From NCBI RefSeq assembly GCF_001038625.1, contig NZ_CP011803.1, positions 1,798,001-1,862,000 of the forward strand: DNA of 64,000 bases, in the 5' to 3' direction. The stretch is from Clostridium carboxidivorans P7. GTDB taxonomy: Bacteria; Bacillota; Clostridia; Clostridiales; Clostridiaceae. Positions 16,310 to 25,859 of this stretch are shown here, piece by piece. Each line of letters begins with the position of its first letter. The first letter of the stretch is position 1. The notes under the pieces were generated by a model, which saw only the letters and a program-made list of their open reading frames with translations, did not search any database and was not told where the DNA came from. Made by a program: the position numbers and the translations under genes.

Positions 16310-18694
16310 TTAATTAATCTTAGATTCCTTTAAAATATTATTATACTCTTTTAAAGTCTTCATCATTTTCTTTTTTACATATTCTAAAATATTTTTATCA
16401 GAATCATTTATGTTTTTATCTTTAAATAGTATCTGGATACAATCACAAATGGTATTTACTGAATATATATGGAACTTTCCTTGTTCCACTGCCTCTAATA
16501 CCTCTTCCTTTAATACAAGATCATCCACATTAGTATTTGGTATTATAACACCATGTGTTCCATCAAGGCTATTTAATGAGCATATGTCAAAAAAGCCTTC
16601 TATTTTGTCATTAACTCCTCCTATTGGCTGTATTTCTCCTCTTTGATTAACTGAACCAGTTATTGCTATGCTCTGATTTATTGGAATTTCTGATAAGCTT
16701 GATAATAATGCTAATAATTCTGCTGCTGAAGCACTATCTCCTTCTATTCCTGAATAAAGCTGTTCAAACACAATATTGGCATTAAAGGATATAGGAATAT
16801 CCCTTCCTACAAGCTGTCCTACAAAACCAGCTAAGATCATTACACCTTTACTGTGAATATTTCCACTCATATCAGCTTCTCTTTCAATGTTGATTATTCC
16901 ATTTCTTCCTGCAAAAGTTGAAACAGTTATTCTATGCTGCTGCCCAATTACACAATCACCATAATCTGAAACTGAAAGTCCATTAATTTGTCCAACCCTT
17001 TTCCCTTTTAACACAGTTATATATTTTTTCTTTTTATACATGTCAAGAATTTTCTTTCTGATAAGTCCATGCATGGATTCCTGTTCCTTTAATGCTGCTG
17101 CAACATGTTTATCTTCAACAATTTCACTGTTATCTTTTTTAGCATAATAATTTGCAATATCCACTATTTTAAAAAGATTACTCATAGAAGCAGAAAAATT
17201 ATCCTTACTTTCTGCAAGTCTAGAAGAAAATTGCAGTAGCCTTTCAACTCCCTCTCTTCTTATATGCTTAAGACTATTTTCATTGATATAATAGTTTAGT
17301 AAACCTACAAGGTTACTTATATTACCTCTATCCTTTTCAATTTCATTGTCAAATTCAGCTTTTATTTTAAATATCTTTTCAAATTCTAAATCATTATTTA
17401 AGAGTGCTGAATATATATAATTACTTCCAATTAATATTACTTTAATTTTTAAAGGTATTTCTTCTGGACTAAGTGTTGAAATAGGAAGTACCTCTATATT
17501 GTATTTTGAATTATTAATAGATATATTTTCTAAATTTATACATTTTTTTAGTAATTCCCAAGAAGAAGGTTGAGTTAATAGCTGCTGTGCTTTAATTATA
17601 ATATATCCTCCATTGGCTTTATGCAAATAACCTGGCTTTATTAATGTAAAATCAGTAATAAGACTACCCATTTTATTTTCATATTCAATATTACCAAAAA
17701 CTTTACCTTGTGCAGCTGAATCTGCAAAAATAACTGGTGCTCCTTCACTTTCACTATTATCAACTAAAACATTAACTTCATATCTTTTTAAAAATAATTT
17801 TTTTACATTTTTGACTTCTTCATTATTGTCATCTTCTTCAAAGAAATAGGATATATTTTCAATTACATCTTTTTTTACTGCATTTAAATAGTTTATAACC
17901 TTTTCACTGCATCCATAACTATTTATTAATTCTTCTATTTTTTCAGAAATTATATTTTCAGCAATTTTATCATCTAAATATTTCAATTCACTTTCTAACT
18001 TTTTTTGAACTTGATTGCTTTGTTTAAATATATCAGAGGATATATTTCTAAGTTCACTTATTGAATTTTCTATAACCTTTCTTTCTTCATCTGTTAAATT
18101 TTCATATTCATCATCACTTAACTGCTTATCATTTTTTAACGCAATAAAAACAAATTCCCCTGTTGATGTCTTTTTTACTGAAAACCCTCTTTTTTTTGCT
18201 TCAATATTCAGGCCTCTGGACAAATCTAGAAGCATTGTTTCATATTTGCCAATTATACTATTTTTTTCGTTTTCATAATTTTCAGAATCAAAATAAACTG
18301 GAACTTCTTTAATGATATATTTAATAAATGAATTCATACCTTCCCTAAATTTAATAGCGGTTCCTGTATTAAGAGAAATCGAAATAGGATTATTAGAATT
18401 TTCGAAATTGTAAACATAACACCAATCCTGTGGTGTAGGCATTTTTTTCGCATATTCCTCTATTTTTCTTACAATATATCCTGTTTTACCTGTGCCAGTT
18501 TTACCAGATATGAATATGTTATACTGCTTACTATCCATATTTAATCCAAGTTCTATGGATTCTACTGCTCTTTTCTGACCTATTACCATATTATAACTTT
18601 CTACATCACAAGTAGTATCAAAATCCGGCATTTCCTCAAATTGAAGCTCTAAATCCTTTCTTGTCAACTCTGAATATTGTTTCATACTGTCCAC
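16310..18694 (-). CDS. Lon-family ATP-dependent protease (AAA_32 / Lon_C type)
   Basis: A 794-residue cytoplasmic protease. The N-terminal AAA module has Walker A GKTGTGKT at residues 64-71 and a long inserted coiled-coil region (about 170-300). The C-terminal Lon proteolytic domain has the Ser-Lys dyad: Ser in EGDSASAAE (about residue 653) and Lys in GGVNDKIEG (about residue 696), with HGVIIPNTN nearby. There is no N-terminal LonA substrate domain and no membrane helix, so this is the soluble clostridial Lon-like group rather than LonA or archaeal LonB. GGAGG precedes the ATG. Monocistronic. Presumed role: protein quality control or regulatory proteolysis. Confidence 0.93.
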   Translation of the reverse strand: MDSMKQYSELTRKDLELQFEEMPDFDTTCDVESYNMVIGQKRAVESIELGLNMDSKQYNIFISGKTGTGKTGYIVRKIEEYAKKMPTPQDWCYVYNFENSNNPISISLNTGTAIKFREGMNSFIKYIIKEVPVYFDSENYENEKNSIIGKYETMLLDLSRGLNIEAKKRGFSVKKTSTGEFVFIALKNDKQLSDDEYENLTDEERKVIENSISELRNISSDIFKQSNQVQKKLESELKYLDDKIAENIISEKIEELINSYGCSEKVINYLNAVKKDVIENISYFFEEDDNNEEVKNVKKLFLKRYEVNVLVDNSESEGAPVIFADSAAQGKVFGNIEYENKMGSLITDFTLIKPGYLHKANGGYIIIKAQQLLTQPSSWELLKKCINLENISINNSKYNIEVLPISTLSPEEIPLKIKVILIGSNYIYSALLNNDLEFEKIFKIKAEFDNEIEKDRGNISNLVGLLNYYINENSLKHIRREGVERLLQFSSRLAESKDNFSASMSNLFKIVDIANYYAKKDNSEIVEDKHVAAALKEQESMHGLIRKKILDMYKKKKYITVLKGKRVGQINGLSVSDYGDCVIGQQHRITVSTFAGRNGIINIEREADMSGNIHSKGVMILAGFVGQLVGRDIPISFNANIVFEQLYSGIEGDSASAAELLALLSSLSEIPINQSIAITGSVNQRGEIQPIGGVNDKIEGFFDICSLNSLDGTHGVIIPNTNVDDLVLKEEVLEAVEQGKFHIYSVNTICDCIQILFKDKNINDSDKNILEYVKKKMMKTLKEYNNILKESKIN

Positions 18695-18813
18695 CTCCAG
18701 AAATTATTCTTAAGCATTATTTATAAATTATATATTTCAATATTTATTGCCAAATTCCTGCAAATTCTCCTTAAAAATATCAAATAATTAAAATTTAATT
18801 GTACATTTCTATA

Positions 18814-21800
18814 CTAAATACTAAACAGTTCAACTATATCTTCTTCTGTTAAACTTAAAAATTTCTTTCCATTAAAGGACTCATTTTCTATAAGGGATCC
18901 TATAAGTTTTTTCTTTTCTTCTTGCAAGGATATAATTTTTTCTTCAATGGTACCCTTAGCTACTATCTTTATAACCTCTACTACCTTCTTTTGTCCTATT
19001 CTGTGAGCTCTATCTGTAGCTTGTTCTTCCACTGCTGGATTCCACCAGGGATCAAAATGAATTACTACATCAGCAGAAGTCAAATTTAATCCTGTTCCCC
19101 CTGCCTTTAAGCTTATTAGAAATACTGAATTTTCACCTTGATTAAAATCATTTACTAAATTTATTCTCTTCTCGGAAGGTATGGAGCCATCTAAGTAACT
19201 AAAACATATATCCTCTTTATTAATTCTTCTTCCAATGTTTTTGAGAACAGATGTAAATTGCGAAAATACAAGTATTCTATGCCCCTGTCCTATACTTTTA
19301 CTTAAAAGTTCTACTAGTGCTTCTATTTTGGCACTTTCACCATTATAATCTTTTATTATTACTCTAGGATCCAAGCATAACTGCCTTAGCTTCGTTATAT
19401 AAGCTAATATCTCTATTTTGCTATTTTGGAACTCAAAATCCTTTACCTTTTTCTTAATAAGTTCCATAGCATAATTAGCATAAGTCTTATATATCTTTTT
19501 CTGTTCATCATTTAGTGTTACAAGTAATTTTTTTTCAATCTTAGAAGGTAATTCTTCTATAACTTCACTCTTTCTTCTTCTAAGTATGAAAGGTTTTATA
19601 AGTTTACTTAACTCTTCTATAACTTCTGGAGCTTCATTAAGCTTTTTGTGATATCTTACACTAAATCTTTTTTCATCATATAGATACCCTGGCATTATAA
19701 AATCAAATATAGACCACAACTCCATAAGAGAATTTTCTATTGGGGTACCAGAAAGCGCAAATCTATTATTTGCCTTTATTTTCTTCACAGCTGCTGCATT
19801 CTGAGAATTTGAATTTTTTATGTATTGTGCTTCATCTAATATACAAAAGTCAAATTCTAATACCTCATAACTTTCTAAATCCTTCTTTAATAAATTATAT
19901 GTTGTTATAATAACATCATAGTTTTCTATATTTTTAAGTACTTCCTCTCTTTCCGACTTTATACCATATGCAACACCCACCTTAACAGTAGGTGCGAACT
20001 TTTCAAACTCACTTATCCAGTTATATACTAATGATGTAGGTGCTACAATTAAAGATTTACTTTCTATATTAGATACTATAAATGCAATGGTTTGAATTGT
20101 TTTACCAAGGCCCATTTCATCTCCCAAAATGCCTCCAAAACCTAAATATTGAAGAGTTTTAAACCAATTATAACCTACCTTTTGATACTTTCTTAACTCT
20201 CCCTTTAAAGCACTTGGAATTTGAAATTTCATATTTTTTATATCATGAAACTTATCTTTTACCTCTTTTAATTGATTTTTACCCTTTATGTATCTAATTT
20301 TATTTTCTTGCATAAAGCTTTCTAAGAAAATACTTTTATTTTTAGGTATTTCTATAGAATTTTCTTCTATTTCATTATGAGAAATTACATCTAAAAGTTT
20401 TAAAAATTTATTAAGCTCCAATTCCTGTAAATCAAGATATTCACCGCTTTTCAATTTATAATATTTAAGATTATCTCTAAATGCTCTTAAAATTTCATTA
20501 GTCTCTTGTGGACTTATATCTGATATTTTAAAATCCATTTGAAAATAATCGTATTTTCCTGATTTAATTTCTCCCTTTATTCCCTTTGTACCTAAATGCT
20601 TTATTCCTTTAAAGTTTTCAGAATAATATACATCACCCATTTGTTGAAGCTTTTCAACTTCGCTTTTAAAAAACTTAAACATATAATCATCATCTTTCAA
20701 AAAATAAAATTTTTCATCTATTTCTTCAAAGCCCAAACTTCTTACAATTTGTATAACTTCATTTTCCTTTTTAGAATCCCTATATATTATTTTTTCTTTA
20801 TAATCTTGAAAAATATTAAACTCAAATTGCCCATAATTTACTTTTACTAATAATGTAACTTTTTCTTCTTCTTTATCAAAATAAAAATTAAAACTACAAT
20901 CATCTATTACTATCTTATCTTTTATATTTTTAGATACACTTATATTATCTGTTAAAAGTTTGAGATGAGGAATTAGTTTTCTTAGTATAATTTCCTCCTC
21001 AGTATCCTCCATGGTTATAACTTTATTTTGGCTAAATATTTGAAGATATGGACTTATCTTATAGCAAAAATCATAATCTGGAAGATATATAGTTGTTCCA
21101 TATAAAAAAGCCTCATTTTTAGAATCCAAGCTTATTGGCATTCCTCCTGAGGATTTTAGTATATATTCATCTTTTATCTTCTTTAAATCAAAATCTATAG
21201 GTGGAACATCATGTAAAATTTCCGTTTCCACAGTTCTATAAAAAAATCCTTCATTTAAGTAAACTCTATGTTCCTTTATAATTTCAAAAAACTCTCTAAC
21301 AAAATAATCTGGAATATTTATATATTTTCCTTCTATAAAATTTTCCCTATTCTTAGTAATAAGATTGTTCTTTTCCTCTATATCCTTTAGTGTTTTTATA
21401 AAATCTATAAGTCTTCTATCCTTTGTAGCTAACCTTTGATTTTTTATATTGAAAGTAAAGTTTTTACTGTACTTTATAGGAATATTATTGTAAATGCATA
21501 ATAATAATTGATTTATATCCTTTAAAACATAAAGATTATTAGAAGACATAAAATTCAATCCTATTTTAAACTCAACCTTAAGTTTATCAGTCCATCCATT
21601 TTTATTTATATATACTTCTATTTTTATTTTTTCCTTATTTTTACTATCACCTAAAAGCATAGATAGTATATTACTTTTTCTTTTAAATACAATTTCCTTA
21701 TCAGATGCATTTTCATCTAAAATAGAATAATCCTCTAACCTAGGTAAAGCCTTATAAAATGTTGCCACCAAATGTTTGCAACAATAATTTTTCTTTTTTA

Positions 21801-22059
21801 ACTCATTTTTTTCATAGTCAAGACAACTGCAATAAGTAGAAAAAATGCTTTTTTTCTCTGTATCTATTTCAATTTTCGTATTATATTCATTAAAAAGATT
21901 TTCCGAAATTACATTACCATCTATATGAATTAAATTATCTGAATCTGTAATATCTATAGAAGAAACTAAATCATTATTTAAAACCCTCTGACCTTTGCTG
22001 TAGTTATTACCACTAGTTTCTTCATTAAATATTTGTAACAACATATCTTCTCTTAACAT
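18814..22059 (-). CDS. SWIM zinc-finger SNF2-family helicase
   Basis: A 1081-residue DNA-dependent ATPase. The N-terminal SWIM zinc finger is CSCLDYEKN...CCKH (about residues 78-97). A long SNF2-associated region follows (about 120-600), then the SNF2 ATPase core. The core has motif I GDEMGLGKTIQT (about 645-656), motif II DEAQ (about 743), motif III ALSGTPIEN, motif V/VI GGTGLNLTSADVVIHFDPWWNP and ATDRAHRIGQ. This is the standard domain order of bacterial SNF2/RapA-like proteins of Firmicutes. It acts on DNA or protein-DNA complexes; specific role unknown. Monocistronic, with a ribosome binding site of AGGGAG. Confidence 0.95.
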   Translation of the reverse strand: MLREDMLLQIFNEETSGNNYSKGQRVLNNDLVSSIDITDSDNLIHIDGNVISENLFNEYNTKIEIDTEKKSIFSTYCSCLDYEKNELKKKNYCCKHLVATFYKALPRLEDYSILDENASDKEIVFKRKSNILSMLLGDSKNKEKIKIEVYINKNGWTDKLKVEFKIGLNFMSSNNLYVLKDINQLLLCIYNNIPIKYSKNFTFNIKNQRLATKDRRLIDFIKTLKDIEEKNNLITKNRENFIEGKYINIPDYFVREFFEIIKEHRVYLNEGFFYRTVETEILHDVPPIDFDLKKIKDEYILKSSGGMPISLDSKNEAFLYGTTIYLPDYDFCYKISPYLQIFSQNKVITMEDTEEEIILRKLIPHLKLLTDNISVSKNIKDKIVIDDCSFNFYFDKEEEKVTLLVKVNYGQFEFNIFQDYKEKIIYRDSKKENEVIQIVRSLGFEEIDEKFYFLKDDDYMFKFFKSEVEKLQQMGDVYYSENFKGIKHLGTKGIKGEIKSGKYDYFQMDFKISDISPQETNEILRAFRDNLKYYKLKSGEYLDLQELELNKFLKLLDVISHNEIEENSIEIPKNKSIFLESFMQENKIRYIKGKNQLKEVKDKFHDIKNMKFQIPSALKGELRKYQKVGYNWFKTLQYLGFGGILGDEMGLGKTIQTIAFIVSNIESKSLIVAPTSLVYNWISEFEKFAPTVKVGVAYGIKSEREEVLKNIENYDVIITTYNLLKKDLESYEVLEFDFCILDEAQYIKNSNSQNAAAVKKIKANNRFALSGTPIENSLMELWSIFDFIMPGYLYDEKRFSVRYHKKLNEAPEVIEELSKLIKPFILRRRKSEVIEELPSKIEKKLLVTLNDEQKKIYKTYANYAMELIKKKVKDFEFQNSKIEILAYITKLRQLCLDPRVIIKDYNGESAKIEALVELLSKSIGQGHRILVFSQFTSVLKNIGRRINKEDICFSYLDGSIPSEKRINLVNDFNQGENSVFLISLKAGGTGLNLTSADVVIHFDPWWNPAVEEQATDRAHRIGQKKVVEVIKIVAKGTIEEKIISLQEEKKKLIGSLIENESFNGKKFLSLTEEDIVELFSI

Positions 22060-22155
22060 ATTTTCTCCCTAATAACTTAAATTTTAACCCTTTTATTATA
22101 TCACATGACACAAATGTTTAAAATTTATATTATTAGGGATACTTTTATCATTTTA

Positions 22156-23664
22156 CTAACTTTTCACTTTTTCTTCTTCACTGTATTCAAAATTACATTC
22201 ATTTAAAGGAACCATTTTGGTATTTTTAACTTTTTTGTATCCGAAATACAATAACATAAATACAGGAATACATACATAATTTGTTATAAAATCAAACCAA
22301 CTAAATTTTTCAGCTTGAAAAATCCATATGTTAGATCCAAATATAACAATTGTACAAAATATAATAGCCATAATAGGTCCTAACGGGTACCATTTAGCCT
22401 TGTATTTTAAATCTTCCAATTTTTTACCTTGAGCAATATATGCTTTTCTAAATCTATAATGGCATATACCTATACCTAACCAAGCAAAAAAAGCTGTGAT
22501 ACCAGAAGCATTATAAAGTATGTAGTATATCTTTCCATCACCAATTAATGATGCAAAAAATGCTGAACAAGCAACTATGGTTGTAATATATAATGCATTC
22601 ATGGGAACCCCTCTTTTATTTACCTTCGATAAGAACTTAGGTGCTTTACCTTCCTTTGATAAAGAATAAAGCATACGTGATGCCACATAGAGTCCAGAAT
22701 TTCCACAAGAAAGAACAGAAGTTAAAATTACTGCATTCATAAGACTAGCTGCAATGGCTAATCCAGACTTTTGAAATACCATAGTAAATGGGCTGTATGC
22801 AATATTGTCAGCACCACTTTTTAAAAGATTTGGATCAGTAAAAGGAATTAAAAATCCAATTATTAAAATTGCTCCCATATAGAATAATAAAATACGCCAG
22901 AAAACAGTTTTTATTGCCTTTGGAACATTTTCTTCAGGATTTTCTGATTCTCCTGCAGCAAGTCCAACTATTTCTGTTCCTGAAAATGAAAAACCTGCAA
23001 CTAAAAAAACATTGATAATTGCCAATATACCACCTACAAAAGGTCCTTTTTTCCCAGAGTTATCTGCTAATACCCAATTAGAAAATCCAGGTGATTTTCC
23101 TCCTAATATACCAAATATCATGAGTACACCTACTACAAGAAATATAATTATAGTAACAACTTTAATGCTTGCAAACCAATATTCTCCCTCAGCATAAGCT
23201 CTTGCAGATAAAATGTTTAAAGCAAAAATAATTATTAAAAAAAGTACACTCCACAAAGTAGTATTTGTATTTGGAAACCAAAACTTAACTATAAGCGAAC
23301 CTGCAACTAGTTCTGCTGCAACACATATAGCCCAACAAAACCAGTAATTCCACCCAAGAGTAAATCCTAAAGCTGGATCTACAAATCTTGTAGCATAAGT
23401 TTCAAAAGAGCCTGATATAGGTAATAATGTTGCCATTTCACCTAGTGATGTCATTAAAAAATAAACTAAAATCCCCATGATTGTATATGCAACTAATGCT
23501 CCTCCTGGTCCTGCAGTACTAACTGCACTTCCACTTGCAAAAAATAAACCTGTTCCAATTGCTCCACCAATAGCAATCATATTCATATGTCTTGCTTTTA
23601 AGCTTCTCTGAAGTTGTCCTTTAGCTTTTGTTTCTACATCTTTTGTTTCCAAATTAGTGTTCAT
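22156..23664 (-). CDS. Amino acid permease (APC superfamily, AAT family)
   Basis: A 502-residue transporter with 12 predicted membrane helices. The amino acid/H+ symporter signatures are visible: RHMNMIAIGGAIGTGLFFASG at the first helix, GPGGALVAY, EYWFASIKV and ESENPEENVPKAIKTV. The group includes LysP, GabP and other AAT-family permeases, and substrate cannot be assigned reliably. The gene follows the S-box-controlled iron-sulfur protein gene by 72 bases with no convincing terminator between, so part of its transcription may depend on SAM. That would suit uptake of methionine or a related amino acid (inference). GGGGGG ribosome binding site 6 bases upstream. Confidence 0.9.
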   Translation of the reverse strand: MNTNLETKDVETKAKGQLQRSLKARHMNMIAIGGAIGTGLFFASGSAVSTAGPGGALVAYTIMGILVYFLMTSLGEMATLLPISGSFETYATRFVDPALGFTLGWNYWFCWAICVAAELVAGSLIVKFWFPNTNTTLWSVLFLIIIFALNILSARAYAEGEYWFASIKVVTIIIFLVVGVLMIFGILGGKSPGFSNWVLADNSGKKGPFVGGILAIINVFLVAGFSFSGTEIVGLAAGESENPEENVPKAIKTVFWRILLFYMGAILIIGFLIPFTDPNLLKSGADNIAYSPFTMVFQKSGLAIAASLMNAVILTSVLSCGNSGLYVASRMLYSLSKEGKAPKFLSKVNKRGVPMNALYITTIVACSAFFASLIGDGKIYYILYNASGITAFFAWLGIGICHYRFRKAYIAQGKKLEDLKYKAKWYPLGPIMAIIFCTIVIFGSNIWIFQAEKFSWFDFITNYVCIPVFMLLYFGYKKVKNTKMVPLNECNFEYSEEEKVKS

Positions 23665-23736
23665 AATAGCCCCCCAATCATTTTTAGCTTTTATAATGAA
23701 GCTTGTCTTAAAATTCTATACTTATTTTTATTACAA

Positions 23737-24540
23737 TTACTTTCCTATTGGACATGAATATTCACAAATTCTACAATACTTTATAGTATTTTCAGGGCCA
23801 TTTGGAGTAAGCTTTGGTACTTCCATAGGCTCCATATTAGCTTCATTTTCTTTCATTTCTATGTTACATAAAGTTCTATCAAAATTTCCTATTCTTCCTG
23901 GAAGTTCTCTTCTTCCAAGCTTCTCTTCAAAATATATTTTTTTTGCAAAAGCACTTTTCGCACATTTTTCCCAGCATTTTATTTCACATGAAGAGCACGG
24001 ATCATAACCTGAAGGACCATCTGATGGTAAATCTAAACTCAAGCCTATTGCTCTTAACCTTACATGCGAACCATATTCTGGAGTAACCAATAAATTATTT
24101 TTTCCAATGCATCCAAGTCCTGCTACAACCGAAGAATCCTTTAAAAATATTCCTCCTTTTTCTATATGATAATTAAATGAATATGTATCAATTCCTGAAT
24201 CTAGCATAACAGCTTTAAATTTCTTTCCAACTTCTATAATTTCCTTATTTCCTATTGTATTATTAACCCCTTCAACCCAATAATCCATTTTAGGATCATC
24301 TACAGGATGATGATAAGCTAAAACAATTACACTTCTTATTCCTTCAGGCCATACTACCCCTGTCAAAAATGAATCATCTTTTCCTCTCATATAAGTTCCA
24401 ACACCGTTATATTCAGGCATTTTAGATACAACAGTAAAAGCTGGTGCCTTTTTTAAATCTTCCACATTTGCAACTCCTGCTAATGAAGCTCCACATTTAA
24501 GTGCAATATCCACTATTTCTTTTGAAGTAAATTTTTTCAT
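23737..24540 (-). CDS. QueG-like 4Fe-4S protein under SAM riboswitch control
   Basis: A 267-residue protein related to the epoxyqueuosine reductase (QueG) family. It shares the QueG-like fold segments (VIVLAYHHP, GIDTYSFNYHIEKGG, GLGCIGKNNLLVTPEYGSHVRL) and two iron-sulfur motifs, CSSCEIKCWEKC (about 196-207) and CRICEYSCPIGK near the C terminus. It is shorter than true QueG (about 380 residues) and lacks the C-terminal HEAT-like repeats. The S-box leader means it is switched off when SAM is plentiful, which points to methionine/SAM metabolism rather than tRNA queuosine. One possibility is reductive activation of a corrinoid-dependent methyltransferase; that is inference only. Likely co-transcribed with the downstream permease. 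Confidence 0.82.
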   Translation of the reverse strand: MKKFTSKEIVDIALKCGASLAGVANVEDLKKAPAFTVVSKMPEYNGVGTYMRGKDDSFLTGVVWPEGIRSVIVLAYHHPVDDPKMDYWVEGVNNTIGNKEIIEVGKKFKAVMLDSGIDTYSFNYHIEKGGIFLKDSSVVAGLGCIGKNNLLVTPEYGSHVRLRAIGLSLDLPSDGPSGYDPCSSCEIKCWEKCAKSAFAKKIYFEEKLGRRELPGRIGNFDRTLCNIEMKENEANMEPMEVPKLTPNGPENTIKYCRICEYSCPIGK

Positions 24541-24571
24541 AATATTTTTTCTCCTCTCTAAATTTATTAAT

Positions 24572-24609
24572 AAAAAAAATCTCCTTGTAGATAGAACTAC
24601 AAGAAGATT
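24572..24609 (-). terminator. Riboswitch-controlled terminator
   Basis: On the minus strand the stem AATCTTCTTGTAG / CTACAAGGAGATT has a 6-base loop and is followed by eight T residues (24579-24572). It is the expression platform of the SAM-I riboswitch immediately upstream and lies 31 bases before the gene start. Confidence 0.9.
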
Positions 24610-24626
24610 AAATTTCCATATAGCTC

Positions 24627-24728
24627 CTCATCTTTCGGTATATAACCAGCTGGAATTAGCACCATTAAATAATAAATATTCAGGTTGCCGGGCGTCATAG
24701 GGCCAGTCCCTCAGCCTCTCTTGATAAG
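24627..24728 (-). ncRNA. SAM-I (S-box) riboswitch aptamer
   Basis: The minus strand carries the S-box core in order: CTTATCAAGAGAGGCTGAGG, GACTGGCCC, CCCGGCAACC, GGTGCTAATTCC and the closing GATGAG that pairs with CTTATC (P1). A terminator follows. SAM binding should stabilise P1 and allow the terminator to form, shutting off the QueG-like gene. Confidence 0.95.
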
Positions 24729-24752
24729 AAGTTTTTTTATTTAATTGTGAAC

Positions 24753-24782
24753 ATTATAGCAATTTTTGCTATTAGTTGTCAA
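24753..24782 (-). promoter_or_regulatory. Promoter of the S-box leader
   Basis: TTGACA (24782-24777), an 18-base spacer and TATAAT (24758-24753) on the minus strand, both hexamers consensus, about 24 bases before the aptamer. The rest of the 360-base gap to the recombinase gene holds only the divergent promoter. Confidence 0.8.
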
Positions 24783-24854
24783 TATATTATTTTTTGAATT
24801 TTAATTCTATTTTAAATTAGTACAAAATATCATATTTTTCTCTACACGATAATT

Positions 24855-24863
24855 TGTTATAAT
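24855..24863 (+). promoter_or_regulatory. Extended -10 promoter of the recombinase-HTH gene
   Basis: TGTTATAAT (extended -10) lies 36 bases before the ATG at 24899. The matching -35 region is weak (TTTTTC). AGGAG precedes the start codon by 8 bases. Confidence 0.45.
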
Positions 24864-24898
24864 TTATATTAAAGTATACTTAAATTAGGAGCAAAAAA

Positions 24899-25855
24899 AT
24901 GAAGAATTTTTATAAATATAATAATTATTTATTAAAACAAAATATGAAGGATAGTTCTATATATTTGTACATATATTATTTAAGGAAATTCTTAAAATGG
25001 TACGAAGAAGTCATAAAAACTCCATTTAAAAGATTAGAAAAAAACATTGTAAAAAAATACATGAAAGATATTTCTTCAAATATAAGTGAAAGCTCTATAA
25101 ATAATTACATCAATTTCTTTAAATCTTATAATAACTTTTTAATAAGTGAAGGTATTCAAAAAGAAATGGTAGTAGATAATTCTCTAAGAGTTAAAATTTC
25201 AAAAGTTAAAGTTAACAATAGCAATTATATAGATGAAAAATACATAGAAAACTTGCTTCAACAAATTTGCTGTAATGATGGAATAAAAAATTATACAATG
25301 TTAAGTTTAATTGCATATTCTGGATTAAGAACTGCTGAGGTTATAGAACTTAAATTAAAAGATTTAGATTTTGATGAAAGGGTTATAAATATAACTGGTT
25401 CTTATGAAAGGGAAGTTCCTATGAACTCTAGTATAGAAAATTCCTTAAAGTTGTATTTAAAAGAAGTATACACTATGGAAGAATACCTTTTTATAAATGA
25501 AAGAGGTACTAAATATACAACTGCAGGACTACGCTGGATATTTAGAAAAAATTGTCCTTATAATAATATTACCTTATCCACTTTAAGGGACTTTTATAAG
25601 CTTAAATTAAAAGAACAAGGTTATATTGCTAAAGAAATAGATGAATTACTTGGATATACTACAAAATATAAAAGCTATACAGATAAAAAATTAAAAGAAA
25701 TGCTTACACCTTCTGAATTTGCAAAAATATTTAATGTAGCTCCCATTACTGTAATTAAATGGTGTGACAAAGGCTTGGTTAAGGCTTATAGAACAGATAA
25801 AGGCTTTCGTAAAATACCTTATTCTGAGGTAGGCAAATTAAAATCTCTTCGATAA
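24899..25855 (+). CDS. Tyrosine recombinase-like protein with C-terminal MerR/excisionase HTH, degenerate catalytic site
   Basis: A 318-residue protein. Residues 5-95 are a SAM-like N-terminal core-binding domain. Residues 115-262 resemble the XerC/D catalytic domain: SGLRTAEV supplies the first Arg (Arg144). The HxxR box is S227-T-L-R230 (His replaced by Ser), the LLGH box is LLGY (Tyr253), and Tyr260 is the only well-placed nucleophile, two residues closer than in XerD. Residues 268-318 form a separate helix-turn-helix of the MerR/excisionase kind (LTPSEFAKIFNVAPITVIKWCDKGLVKAYRTD in pieces). Fusion of a recombinase core to an excisionase-like domain plus loss of two catalytic residues suggests a DNA-binding protein rather than an active integrase. 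A palindromic repeat element begins five bases after its stop. Confidence 0.8.
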   Translation: MKNFYKYNNYLLKQNMKDSSIYLYIYYLRKFLKWYEEVIKTPFKRLEKNIVKKYMKDISSNISESSINNYINFFKSYNNFLISEGIQKEMVVDNSLRVKISKVKVNNSNYIDEKYIENLLQQICCNDGIKNYTMLSLIAYSGLRTAEVIELKLKDLDFDERVINITGSYEREVPMNSSIENSLKLYLKEVYTMEEYLFINERGTKYTTAGLRWIFRKNCPYNNITLSTLRDFYKLKLKEQGYIAKEIDELLGYTTKYKSYTDKKLKEMLTPSEFAKIFNVAPITVIKWCDKGLVKAYRTDKGFRKIPYSEVGKLKSLR

Positions 25856-25859
25856 ACAT

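Noticed and set aside
23665..23736. Terminator between the QueG-like gene and the permease
   Set aside because: A short AGCTT stem is present but no T tract follows it on the minus strand.
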